This document shows positions 8,621-18,500 of a stretch of 64,000 nt of DNA, piece after piece. Position 1 is the first letter of the stretch. Each line of letters begins with the position of its first letter. Made by a program: the position numbers and the translations under genes. The stretch covers positions 4,464,001 to 4,528,000 of the forward strand of contig NZ_CP113063.1 of the NCBI RefSeq assembly GCF_026625785.1. The letters are read 5' to 3'. Source of the stretch: Gordonia sp. SL306 (GTDB lineage Bacteria; Actinomycetota; Actinomycetes; Mycobacteriales; Mycobacteriaceae). The notes under the pieces were generated by a model, which saw nothing but the letters and a program-made list of their open reading frames with translations, was not told the origin of the DNA and did no database searches.

Positions 8621-9829
8621 TCAGCCGAAGGTCGCGTCCAAGGCGTCACGGAGGTCCGATTCGAGGTCGGCGTGATCCTCGAGGCCGACCGAGAACCGGA
8701 GGTGCCCCCAGCGCCGGAACTCGGCCGGGTAGGCGGCCACCCGGGGACCGTCGGTGCCGACGTGCACGATCAACGACTCGTCGTGGCCGAGGGAGACCGC
8801 GGAGGTGATCACCCGCAGGTGGGAGACGAAGCGATTCTGGTCGTCGGGGGTCCCGCTCACCGCGAACGCCATCATCCCGCCGAAGCCGCGGCCGCCGAAT
8901 TGTCGGGTGGCGAGCCGGTGTTGCGGGTGCGATCGCAGCCCGGGATAAGCGACGAACGCGATGCGCTCGTCCGCTTCGAGGAACTCGGCCAACCGCTGCG
9001 CATTCGACTGGTGCTGGGCCAGTCGCAGAGGAAGGGTGATCGATCCTCGCGAGATGAGCCACGCGTTGAACGGTGAGATCACCCCGCCCACATCGACCAT
9101 CGCCTCGGCCTTGATCGGTTCGACGAGGTCGGTTCGCCCGACGACCGCACCGCCCATCGCATCACCGTGTCCATTGATGTACTTCGTGAGCGAGTGGGCC
9201 ACGAGGTCGGCGCCATCGGTGAGCGGGCGGTACAACGGCGGTGGGGTGAACGTCGAGTCCACCACCAGAAGTGCATCGGCGCCGTGAGCGATGTCGGCGA
9301 GGGCCGCGATGTCGGCCACCTTCGTCGTCGGGTTGGCGACGGCCTCGGTGATCAGCAACCGGGTGGTGGGGCGCACTGCCGCGCGTACGGCGTCGAGATC
9401 GGTGACGTCGACGAACGTGGCCTCGATCCCGTACTTGCGGGGCAACAGCGACGACCAGAGCTTCCAGGTCGCCTCGTACGTGGTATCCGACACCACGACG
9501 TGGTCGCCGGTTGCGACATGGGTGAAGAAGATCGCGTGAAGGGCGGCGACTCCGGACGCGAGCGCGACGGCATCCTCCCCGTGGTCGAGCGCCGCGAGCT
9601 TCTCCTGCAACGCGATCTGGTTGTCTCCCGAGTTGCGGGTGTAGAACGGCCGGTCGGTCGCGGACCAGTTCATCGTGGACGGGTCGTCGGGCAGGCGATA
9701 GGAGTTCGCCATGGTGATCGGCGTCCGGATGGCGCCCGACGGGCCTCCCGTGTTGCCGGCGTGGACACACAGCGTGTGATCGCCGATGCCACGCAGCGGT
9801 TCCGGGCGGGATGAGCCTGACGACGTCAT
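8621..9829 (-). CDS. Cys/Met metabolism PLP-dependent enzyme (cystathionine gamma-lyase/synthase or methionine gamma-lyase type)
   Basis: A 402-residue fold-type I PLP enzyme. Lys216 in S-L-T-K-Y-I-N-G-H-G-D is the Schiff-base lysine, and V-V-D-S-T-F upstream supplies the PLP-ring Asp. Family members carry out gamma-elimination or gamma-replacement on homocysteine-, cystathionine- or methionine-type substrates; the sequence does not separate these. The ATG at 9829 overlaps the stop of the membrane gene upstream as ATGA. A longer upstream reading of this frame runs antisense-style through that gene and was discarded. Confidence 0.85.
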   Translation of the reverse strand: MTSSGSSRPEPLRGIGDHTLCVHAGNTGGPSGAIRTPITMANSYRLPDDPSTMNWSATDRPFYTRNSGDNQIALQEKLAALDHGEDAVALASGVAALHAIFFTHVATGDHVVVSDTTYEATWKLWSSLLPRKYGIEATFVDVTDLDAVRAAVRPTTRLLITEAVANPTTKVADIAALADIAHGADALLVVDSTFTPPPLYRPLTDGADLVAHSLTKYINGHGDAMGGAVVGRTDLVEPIKAEAMVDVGGVISPFNAWLISRGSITLPLRLAQHQSNAQRLAEFLEADERIAFVAYPGLRSHPQHRLATRQFGGRGFGGMMAFAVSGTPDDQNRFVSHLRVITSAVSLGHDESLIVHVGTDGPRVAAYPAEFRRWGHLRFSVGLEDHADLESDLRDALDATFG

Positions 9830-10983
9830 GGTGGCGCTCCGACGGTCTCGGCGGCCTGCGCCGCCACAATGGGTGGATGTGTGTGGTGGCTGCGCCGTTC
9901 GATCCGCCGCGCGAGGATGACCGGCAGCCGGTGGAGTTTGTCGATGTGACAGGCACTCCGGAACTCCGACCATGCCCAGCAGAGGCCGAAGACCGTGAGT
10001 ACCACGCAGGTGGTCGTCAGCGATGCCCATGGTCGGTGGGCCACGTGTATCGGTATGAGTACGAGGGCGATGGCCTGCAGCACATAGGAGTCGAGGCTGC
10101 GGGTGCCGGTCATCACGAGCGGTCGCAGCCAGTCCTTGTGCCACCAACGGAGCAGCATGCGGAAGATCCCGTAGATCGCCGGGACCACGAGCCATGCACC
10201 GATCGCGCGCGCGGGCCGAAAATCCAGCTTGTCGGCGATGGCCGGCTCGAATCGCATCCACGGACCCGCGTCGACCACGAAATGGAGTATCAGCGCGACA
10301 CCGATCGCGACCGCAACGATCGCCGGTAGCCACCGATCGATGAACTCGGGAACCCGCCAATCCCGCCACTTCCAACCCACCACGACCGCAGGTACGAACA
10401 TGATCTGCCACGCCGCCCAGTTCTGGATCCGCGGTGCCTCCATGGTCGCCGTCAGGTAGAACCAGTCCGGCGAGAACGTCAGCGAGATCACGTACAGGGC
10501 AACCGAACCGCCGAGGACGATCGGCCACCATCCCCGCATCAACATGGGGAAGAGGACATAGGCCGATGCCATCAGCACCATGTAGAGCAACAGGATGTTT
10601 CCGCCGCTCGGCAGGTATTGCATGCGCAGCGCCAGGCCGAGTCCCTGACCCCAACCGTCGACGGGGAGCAGCAGGGTCAGCCAGCGATGGCCCTCGAGGG
10701 CCGCCGCGACCGCGATCAGCGCGATCGTCAGCTGGCACACGTAGAGGACTGCGAGTCGCTTGGTGAGTCGCCAATAGGCGAACCGCAACGAGATGCGTTC
10801 GATCCAGCGGCGGTAGACCAGCCCCAGCACCATCCCCGACAGCAAGACGAACGCCGACATCCCGTCCACATAGGGATACGCGTGCGTGGGCGCCGCGATG
10901 TGCGTGCCTGCGGCAAAGTGCAGCGAGATCATGCTCCAGATCGCGAGCCCCCGCGTCGCGTCGATGGCGAGATCTCGATTCAT
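9826..10983 (-). CDS. OpgC-like integral membrane protein (acyltransferase-type)
   Basis: A 385-residue membrane protein with about ten hydrophobic segments. The start R-D-L-A-I-D-A-T-R-G-L-A-I-W and the later G-M-S-A-F-V-L-L-S-G-M-V-L-G match the OpgC/acyltransferase-3-like family, which transfers succinyl or acyl groups to periplasmic glycans. A soluble His/Arg-rich tail follows the last helix. It is coupled to the downstream PLP-enzyme gene by a 4-base overlap. The acceptor is unknown. Confidence 0.75.
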   Translation of the reverse strand: MNRDLAIDATRGLAIWSMISLHFAAGTHIAAPTHAYPYVDGMSAFVLLSGMVLGLVYRRWIERISLRFAYWRLTKRLAVLYVCQLTIALIAVAAALEGHRWLTLLLPVDGWGQGLGLALRMQYLPSGGNILLLYMVLMASAYVLFPMLMRGWWPIVLGGSVALYVISLTFSPDWFYLTATMEAPRIQNWAAWQIMFVPAVVVGWKWRDWRVPEFIDRWLPAIVAVAIGVALILHFVVDAGPWMRFEPAIADKLDFRPARAIGAWLVVPAIYGIFRMLLRWWHKDWLRPLVMTGTRSLDSYVLQAIALVLIPIHVAHRPWASLTTTCVVLTVFGLCWAWSEFRSACHIDKLHRLPVILARRIERRSHHTHPPIVAAQAAETVGAPP

Positions 10984-11051
10984 CGGATGACACCTTACGT
11001 TGTCGATCGTCCGGGGACGCCACGGCGACCGTGGTCACCCGCCCGACGAGA

Positions 11052-11083
11052 ACGCCCGGCTCCCGAAGAGGGGAGCCGGGCGT
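11052..11083 (-). terminator. Hairpin terminator after fadD
   Basis: A perfect 13-bp stem (11052-11064 with 11071-11083) closes a 6-base loop, downstream of the acyl-CoA synthetase stop. There is no T-run, as is usual for actinobacterial terminators. Confidence 0.75.
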
Positions 11084-11125
11084 CGGTCGTCGACCCGGTG
11101 GGTGTCGGCCCGTCCGGGTGGGCGA

Positions 11126-12910
11126 TCAGGTGTAGAGATCTGCGATGGCCCGCTTCTGCGCGTCGTGGATCACGTTGCGCTTCAACTTCAGCGTGGGCGT
11201 CAGCTCGCCGGACTCGATGGTGAAATCGGTGTCCAGGATGGTGAACTTCTTGATCGCCTCGGCCTTCGACACCTTCGCGTTCGCGTCCTTGACCGCGGCG
11301 TCGATCTCAGCGGTCAGGGTCTCGTTCTGGGCGAGATCGGCGAGCGAGGTGTCGGCGGGCAGGTGATGACGCTCGAGCCAGCCCGGGATCGCTTCCGGAT
11401 CGATCGTGATCAGTGCGGCGATGAACGGCTTGTTGTCGCCGACCACGAGGCACTGGCTGACCATCGGATGTGCCCGGATGGTGTCCTCGAGCTGTGCAGG
11501 GGAGACGTTCTTGCCACCGGCCGTGACGATCAGCTCCTTCTTGCGTCCGGTGATGAACAGGAAGCCGTCGTCGAGATGCCCGATGTCACCGGTGTGGAAC
11601 CAGCCGTCGACGATGGATTCCTCGGTCGCCTTGGGGTTCTTCCAATAGCCGCCGAAGACCACCGGACCGTTCAGCAGCACCTCGCCGTCGTCGGCGATCC
11701 CCACCGTCACCCCGGGGACCGGGCGTCCAACGGAGCCGACACGCTGATGCTCTTCGTTGTTCGCCGTCACGGCCGCGGTGGTCTCGGACAGTCCGTAGCC
11801 CTCGTACACCGGGATGCCGACGCCGCGGAAGAAGTGTCCGAGTCGCGCACCGAGGGGTGCGCCGCCGGAGATCGCGCCCTCGCACTGTCCGCCGAGCGCG
11901 TCGCGGAGCTTGCCGTACACCAAGCGGTCGAACACCGCGTGCTTGAGCTTCAGGCCGAGGCCGGCGCCGCCGTTCTCCATCGCCTTGCTGTATTCGATCG
12001 CGGTGTCGGCTGCGCGGTCGAAGATCTTGCCCTTGCCGCCGTCGTAGGCCTTCTGCTTGGCGGAGTTGTAGACCTTCTCGAAGACCCGCGGCACCGACAA
12101 CACATAATTCGGTTTGAACTTGCCGAGGTCGTCGATGAGGTTCGGGATGTCGCTGGTGTGACCGAGGACCACCCCGTTCTCCACACATCCGACCGCGACG
12201 ACGCGGGCGAACACATGCGCCAGCGGGAGGAACAGCAGCGTCGACTTGCCCTCGACCAGGCCGGCGCCGACGGCGTCGCGGGTGGCCTCGCACTCGGCCA
12301 GGAAGTTGGCGTGGGTCAGGACCACACCTTTCGGCCTGCCCGTGGTGCCCGAGGTGTAGATCAGTGTCGCCGCGTCCGAGGAGAGCGCGTTGGCGTGCCG
12401 CGTGTCGAGCTCCGCGTCCCCGATCTTGGCGCCGCGCTTGGTGATCGTCGCCAGCGCGTGGTCGTCGATGACGATGGTCTCCCGCAGCTCGGGAGCTTCT
12501 TCGATGACGCGGATGTGCTTGGTGTGGTGGGCGTGCTGCTCGACGAACAGCATCGACGTCCCCGAGTCCTCGAGAATCCACTTCACCTGGTCGGGCGCCG
12601 ACGTCTCGTAGATCGCCACCGTCGTGGCCCCCGCGCGCCAGATCGCATAGTCCAGCACGGTCCACTCGTAGCGGGTCGACGACAGGATCGCGACGCGTTC
12701 GCCCGGCTTGATCCCGGAGGCGATGAGACCCTTGGCCACCGCGTCGACCTCGTCGGCGAACTGTTTGGCCGTCACGTTCACCCACTGATTCCCGGAACGC
12801 TTCCGGAACAACGGCATCGTCGGGCGCTCCGATCGGTACCGGAGAATGCTGTCGACGGTCGTCGCCTTGTCCTCGATGGAAAGGTTCGACGGGGTGGAAT
12901 ACTGCTCCAT
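11126..12910 (-). CDS. Long-chain fatty acid-CoA ligase (FadD15-like)
   Basis: A 594-residue AMP-forming acyl-CoA synthetase. The ATP-binding P-loop Y-T-S-G-T-T-G-R-P-K-G, the adenylation motif Y-E-G-Y-G-L-S-E-T and the G-W-F-H-T-G-D-I-G hinge region are all present, and the length matches actinobacterial FadD15. It activates long-chain fatty acids for degradation or lipid synthesis. The ATG at 12910 has a GGGGAG ribosome site 7 bases upstream; an in-frame start 87 bases earlier is less likely. It is divergent from the helicase gene and ends at a strong hairpin. Confidence 0.9.
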   Translation of the reverse strand: MEQYSTPSNLSIEDKATTVDSILRYRSERPTMPLFRKRSGNQWVNVTAKQFADEVDAVAKGLIASGIKPGERVAILSSTRYEWTVLDYAIWRAGATTVAIYETSAPDQVKWILEDSGTSMLFVEQHAHHTKHIRVIEEAPELRETIVIDDHALATITKRGAKIGDAELDTRHANALSSDAATLIYTSGTTGRPKGVVLTHANFLAECEATRDAVGAGLVEGKSTLLFLPLAHVFARVVAVGCVENGVVLGHTSDIPNLIDDLGKFKPNYVLSVPRVFEKVYNSAKQKAYDGGKGKIFDRAADTAIEYSKAMENGGAGLGLKLKHAVFDRLVYGKLRDALGGQCEGAISGGAPLGARLGHFFRGVGIPVYEGYGLSETTAAVTANNEEHQRVGSVGRPVPGVTVGIADDGEVLLNGPVVFGGYWKNPKATEESIVDGWFHTGDIGHLDDGFLFITGRKKELIVTAGGKNVSPAQLEDTIRAHPMVSQCLVVGDNKPFIAALITIDPEAIPGWLERHHLPADTSLADLAQNETLTAEIDAAVKDANAKVSKAEAIKKFTILDTDFTIESGELTPTLKLKRNVIHDAQKRAIADLYT

Positions 12911-13144
12911 GGCGGGCTCCCCTGTGCGCAACGAATTGGTACATAACGGACACGGGCGGGCCCGCGTGAACTCCGTCAGCTGTCTGTTGAGTGTCACTGA
13001 CAGTACCAGTATCAGTGGGCGCGATCACAGGTCGGTGCATGCGTGAGCAAGGGCAGGTCGAGGCCGTGACGTCGGCGTTCGGTGAGATTCCTCGCCAGAG
13101 GCCTCGGCCGATTAGAGTGGCAGTGATGAACGGACAGATCGCAC

Positions 13145-14923
13145 ATGAGTGAGTCCACCGACGAGAAGGCCGACAACGGCGACGGCCCCGGCGTCACGTT
13201 CGACGACCTGGACATCGACCCACAGGTCCGCCAGGCGATCACCGATGTCGGATACGAGACACCGTCGCCTATCCAGGCCGCCACCATCCCGCCCCTGATG
13301 GCCGGCCGCGATGTGGTGGGCCTCGCCCAGACCGGAACCGGTAAGACCGCCGCGTTCGCGATCCCGATCCTCTCCCGGCTCGACGCCTCGGCGCGTCGCC
13401 CACAGGCACTGGTGCTGGCTCCCACGCGTGAGCTCGCCCTGCAGGTGTCCGAGGCATTCGGGCGCTACTCGTCGCACATGCCACAGGTTCGGGTGCTGCC
13501 CATCTACGGCGGCCAGAGCTACGGCGTCCAGCTCGCCGGACTCAAGCGTGGCGCGCAGGTCATCGTCGGGACGCCGGGCCGTGTCATCGACCACCTCGAC
13601 AAGGGCACCCTGGACATCTCCCAGTTGGAGTATCTCGTCCTCGACGAGGCCGACGAGATGCTCACCATGGGTTTCGCCGAGGACGTCGAACGAATCCTGG
13701 CCGAGACGCCGGACTCCAAGCAGGTGGCGCTGTTCTCGGCGACCATGCCAAGCGCGATCCGTCGGCTGGCGCAGCGGTATCTCGACAACCCGCAGGAGAT
13801 CACGGTCAAGTCCAAGACCGCGACGGCCCAGAACATCACCCAGCGTTACCTGCAGGTCTCCCACCAGCGCAAACTCGATGCGCTCACCCGCTTCCTCGAA
13901 GTCGAGACCTTCGACGCGATGATCGTCTTCGTCCGCACCAAATCGGCCACCGAGGAACTGGCGGAGAAATTGCGCTCCCGCGGCTTCTCCGCCGTCGCGA
14001 TCAACGGCGACATGGCGCAGGCCCAGCGTGAGCGGACCATCAACCAGCTCAAGGGCGGGGCGATCGACATCCTGGTCGCCACGGACGTGGCTGCACGCGG
14101 ACTCGACGTCGAGCGCATCTCGCATGTCGTCAACTACGACATCCCGCATGACACCGAGTCGTATGTGCACCGTATCGGCCGCACCGGGCGCGCCGGCCGG
14201 TCGGGAAATGCGCTGCTGTTCGTCTCGCCGCGGGAGCGGCATCTGCTACGGGCCATCGAGCGGGCGACGCGTTCGACCCTGACCGAGATCGGGTTGCCCA
14301 GCGTCGAGGACGTGAACGCGCAGCGTGTCGCGAAGTTCGCGGATTCGATCAACGCGAACCTCGGCTCGGACCACCTCGACCTGTTCCGCAAGCTCGTGGA
14401 GGACTACGCGCGCGACAAGGACGTCACGATGGCCGACATCGCCGCGGCGCTCGCGCTCGAGACCCGCGACGGCGGTTTCCTGATGGCCCCCGACCCGCCG
14501 GAGGGGCAGCGTCCCGAACGGCGCGAGCGTACGCCACGCGGATCCGGCGGCGGCCAGTTCGCCACCTATCGGATCGCGGTCGGACGTAAGCACAAGGTCT
14601 CACCGGGTGCCATCGTCGGCGCGATCGCCAATGAGGGTGGACTGTCGCGCGGGGACTTCGGCAACATCAGCATCCGCGACGACTTCTCCCTCGTCGAGCT
14701 CCCGGAGAATCTCGACAACGAGACCCTGGCGGGCCTGCGGAACACCAGGATCGGGAAGACCCCCATCGACATCCGCCGTGACTACGGACCACCGCGGTCC
14801 CGGGGCGGCGCGAAACGCGGACAGGGTCAGCGCGGCGGGCATGGGCGCGACGGCCACGGGAAACGACCGGATCACTGGGGCAAGCGCACGACGCCGAGAG
14901 TCGCCGGCCGCGGCCGTAGCTGA
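13145..14923 (+). CDS. deaD: DEAD-box ATP-dependent RNA helicase (DeaD/CsdA-like)
   Basis: A 592-residue RNA helicase. Motif I A-Q-T-G-T-G-K-T is at 61-68, P-T-R-E-L near 93-97, D-E-A-D at 167-170, S-A-T near 197, and the second RecA domain has A-R-G-L-D and H-R-I-G-R-T-G-R. After about residue 480 there is a DbpA-like RNA-binding domain, then a basic Gly/Arg-rich tail. It unwinds structured RNA in ribosome assembly and cold adaptation. It appears to be a single-gene transcript. Confidence 0.92.
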   Translation: MSESTDEKADNGDGPGVTFDDLDIDPQVRQAITDVGYETPSPIQAATIPPLMAGRDVVGLAQTGTGKTAAFAIPILSRLDASARRPQALVLAPTRELALQVSEAFGRYSSHMPQVRVLPIYGGQSYGVQLAGLKRGAQVIVGTPGRVIDHLDKGTLDISQLEYLVLDEADEMLTMGFAEDVERILAETPDSKQVALFSATMPSAIRRLAQRYLDNPQEITVKSKTATAQNITQRYLQVSHQRKLDALTRFLEVETFDAMIVFVRTKSATEELAEKLRSRGFSAVAINGDMAQAQRERTINQLKGGAIDILVATDVAARGLDVERISHVVNYDIPHDTESYVHRIGRTGRAGRSGNALLFVSPRERHLLRAIERATRSTLTEIGLPSVEDVNAQRVAKFADSINANLGSDHLDLFRKLVEDYARDKDVTMADIAAALALETRDGGFLMAPDPPEGQRPERRERTPRGSGGGQFATYRIAVGRKHKVSPGAIVGAIANEGGLSRGDFGNISIRDDFSLVELPENLDNETLAGLRNTRIGKTPIDIRRDYGPPRSRGGAKRGQGQRGGHGRDGHGKRPDHWGKRTTPRVAGRGRS

Positions 14924-15129
14924 ACGTATCCGACGAGATACCTGTGGGGTTTGGTATTTCGTGGTGCAAAACTTGCCGGATCGAGATATTTCCGTAACCT
15001 TTTGTGGTGGGGGAGCGACAGACCTCATGGGCCGCGCACATCGCGACCCGCGCCCTTCTGAGCACGGCTGAGGCCGTGCGTCAGTGGAGGTTTCAGACCG
15101 GACGACACAACAGGAACGGTGAGTCACCA

Positions 15130-15462
15130 GTGTCAGTGGTGGATTCGATAACAGCAGCCGACGCGAAGTCGCATTGCGAGGACGATCACGCAGTGATCGT
15201 CGATGCGCGCCCGCAGGTGGTCCGACACCAGGGCAGTCTGCCCGGTGCGGTCGTGGTGGACCCGACCGACGTCCGCGATCGGTTCAAGCCCACCCCGTCG
15301 GGAACATTCCCCATCGTGCGGGACCCCGACACCGAGATCGCCGTCGTGTCGGTGCGGTCGCAGGCACCCGCCATCGCCGAGGAGATCGCGGATCTCGGCT
15401 ACACGAATGTGCGCTACGTCGACGGTGGTTTCCCCGCGCTGCGCACCGCGTACCGCGCGTAG
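15130..15462 (+). CDS. Rhodanese-like domain protein without the catalytic cysteine
   Basis: With a GTG start at 15130 this is a 110-residue single rhodanese-like domain (V-D-A-R-P near residue 25, H-Q-G-S-L-P-G-A-V, and a closing Y-V-D-G-G-F-P-A-L). At the position of the active-site Cys loop the sequence reads A-V-V-S-V-R-S-Q, so the nucleophile is a Ser or missing. It is therefore unlikely to be a sulfurtransferase and may bind a partner. The frame opens upstream, so the start is uncertain. The large helicase gene follows 109 bases later. Confidence 0.65.
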   Translation: MSVVDSITAADAKSHCEDDHAVIVDARPQVVRHQGSLPGAVVVDPTDVRDRFKPTPSGTFPIVRDPDTEIAVVSVRSQAPAIAEEIADLGYTNVRYVDGGFPALRTAYRA

Positions 15463-15571
15463 TCGAATCCGCACGCACCGAGTCCGATTGGTAGCGTTCT
15501 GGACGTATCCACGCCAGTGAATCCAGCCGACGACGCCGGATAGGGCGGACGGAGGAGGGAACGGAACAGGC

Positions 15572-18500
15572 ATGGCCGACGGGACCGACACGGCGCACAT
15601 TGATCGAGGGCACACAGATCGAGAGCACACTGATCCAGGGCAGACCGATCAGGCCGACCAGGTGGTGCGACTGCTGGGTTATCTCCGAGAACTGGTGCGC
15701 TCCCGATCAGAAGCCGTCAGCGACGTCGAGCAGCACCCGGGCCTGGTCTGGGTGGGCAAATCGACCGACGTTCCGATACGGGTGGGTGCCGTGGCCGGTC
15801 AGGCCGTCATCGAGCTCGCGCCCGACAGCCAGGGATACGACGCCGTCTCACGCCTGATCGACGAACTGCACGACAGTCCGGAGACCCTCGAACTCGTACT
15901 GGCCAACGCGCTGGTCACGGTGCGCGACGTCGAGTCAGAGGGCGACCCCCGCATCCGTGAGCACCTGGTCACCCAGCAAGTGGTCGCCGATCGTGACGAC
16001 GACACCGCGGCGATCCGCGTGACCATCGGTACCGGCGCGACGCCGATGATGCACGACACCTATCTTCTCGCCCCGATCGACGGTGTCGACCTCGCCGCCG
16101 CGGTCAAGGTGCGCGGCAAGGTCTCCGAACTCGTCAGCCCGGTGGGCACACAGGTCACCGAACTCGTGGACACCTGGCTGCAGCAGGTGCGGGACGACTC
16201 CGCCACCGTGTCGCTCTCGGTCGACATGCGTCCGGCGCTCGTGCTGCGGCGCCGCGGCGTCACGGCAGCACTCGCGTTCTACGACGCGATCCTGGCCGAG
16301 CTACGGGAGACCGCCGGTACCGAGAACGACCCGGACCGACCGGGCAGGGGCGAGGTGCCCATCGGGCTCGCGCAGTTGGTCGCCCCGATCGAGGCGCCCG
16401 AACGGCTGGCCGCACTCACACGCTCCGGTGCGTTGCCCGCCGAGGACCTCGTGCGCGACGCGCTGTACCCGCTGCCCGCGAACGTGGAGCAGCGAGATGT
16501 GTTGGCGCAATTGGGCGTCGACAGCGGCGTGGTCGTTGAGGGGCCACCGGGGACCGGTAAGACCCACACCATCGCCAACCTCACGGCGGCGCTGCTGGCC
16601 AAGGGGCAGCGTGTGCTCGTGACGAGCGAGAAGGCACACGCCCTGCAGGTGATCCGGGACATGCTGCCTCCGGAACTGCGAGGGCTCGCGGTCTCGATCG
16701 CCGATGTCGGGCAGGACGATTTCGAGGCGACGGTTTCCGGTGTGGAGGCAATCGCCGAACGCAAGGCCGGGCACCAGCCGCGGGTGGTGGCCGCGGAGAT
16801 CGCCGACCTCATCGACAAGCGGGAGCAGGCGATCCGCAAGCGTGAGCGAGTGCTCCGCGAACTCTGGACGGCGCGCGAGTCGGAGACCGAGGTCCACGAA
16901 TGGGTGGCCGGGGACTACCGCGGGACAGCTGCCGAGGTCGTTCGGCAATGCAACGACGACAAAGACCAGTACGACTGGTTGCCGGGTCCGGTCGAGGGGG
17001 CGTTACCCCCGCTCGACGCCGGCGAGTTCGAGGAGCTTCTCGACCTACTCCGCACCACTGCCGGTGCGACAACACGATTGGGGCAGCGGCTCCCCGATCT
17101 CGCCGATCATCTGCCCGACTCGGCCGACCTCGAGCAGATCTGCGAACGGATCGGGCGGCGGCCGCACGAGCCGATGGTCGGGAGCGGATCGCTGCTGTCG
17201 ATCCTGTCCGGTGTGGACAGCCGACGATTGGTGCGGATCAAGGACGTGTGCGACCACCTCGCGGTCTCCGCAGGCGAAGTGGCGTCGTTCCCGCCGTTGG
17301 TCGCGGACATGGCCGATCGTCTGCTCGCCGGTCAGGCAGCTCATCTGTGGTCGCGGGTCACCACCCTGTCGCCGATCATCGGCGAGGCCGCCGAGCGCGA
17401 CCGGGCGATCGGGGCACACGTGGTCGGAACCGAGGGTGCGCGGCCCGGCAACAGCTCGATCTTCCGCGCCGCTGCCGATCACCTCGCCGCAGGCGGGCGC
17501 TGGCGAGGCCGGCTCCTGCGGTCGGCAGAACAACGTGCCGTCGAGGAATCCGGTGTCCGGGCCACCGTCGACGGGGTCGAGGCAACCGACGAGCAGTCGT
17601 TGCGGCTCGTCGCCGACCACCTCTCCGTCTTCGACGCGGTGCAGCAGGTGCAGAAGGTGCTCGCCGACCTGCATGTCCCGGTGGACAACTCAGGATCACG
17701 GTCGGCGCAACTGAACAGCCTTGTGCGACTGGACAACCAGCTTGCGTGGATCTCCGAGCTGCTGGCAGGCCGCGACCAACTGGTTCGCGAACTCGAGGCG
17801 ATCAGCCCGGGCGGCCCGCGGCCACGCAGCGTCGCCGAGGTGACCGAGGTCGCGGTGCAGGCAGGCGTGATCGCCGCCACCAACGACGCGGTTCTCGCCG
17901 AGCACGAGCTGGCCGAGTGCGCGTACAAACTCTCGGCCGAAGTGGACCGCGGACCTTCTCCGGAAGGCGATGCGCTTGTCGCCGCGCTGGCGAAAGCCGA
18001 TGCCCAGGCGATCAAGTCGGCGCGGCGGGACTGGAGCGCGGCACGCGGCGAACTGGAGGCACAGACCGCGCTCGATCTCTACACGCTGCGACTGCGCAAC
18101 AAGGCGCCGGAGTTCTACCGCCTGTTGTGCGACACCGCGCACGACGACAGCTGGCATGGCCGACTGCGCGACGTCGGGGCGGCCTGGTCGTGGCGTCGCG
18201 CACAGACCTGGGCTCTCGAGCGCAGCGACCCGACGCTCGAGACGCGGCTGCAGGCCGAGCTCGACGAACACGAAGCCGACATCGCACAGTTCACCGCCCG
18301 GCTCACCGCGGCCTACGCCTGGCGCGAGTGCCTGGATCGGATGAGTGTCGCGCAAGTGCAGGCCCTGCAGTCCTACCGGGACCACATGATTAACCTGGGC
18401 AAGGGATCAGGAAAGCACGCCAACCGTTTCCGGGCGGCAGCCCGGGCCGCGATGGAGCATGCGCAGGGCGCGGTGCCCGCGTGGATCATGTCGATCAGCC

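Noticed and set aside
8621..11038. An 805-codon reading of the PLP-enzyme gene starting at 11038.
   Set aside because: The first 400 codons are an out-of-frame copy of the OpgC-like membrane gene; the ATG at 9829 with ATGA overlap and the normal enzyme length mark the true start.
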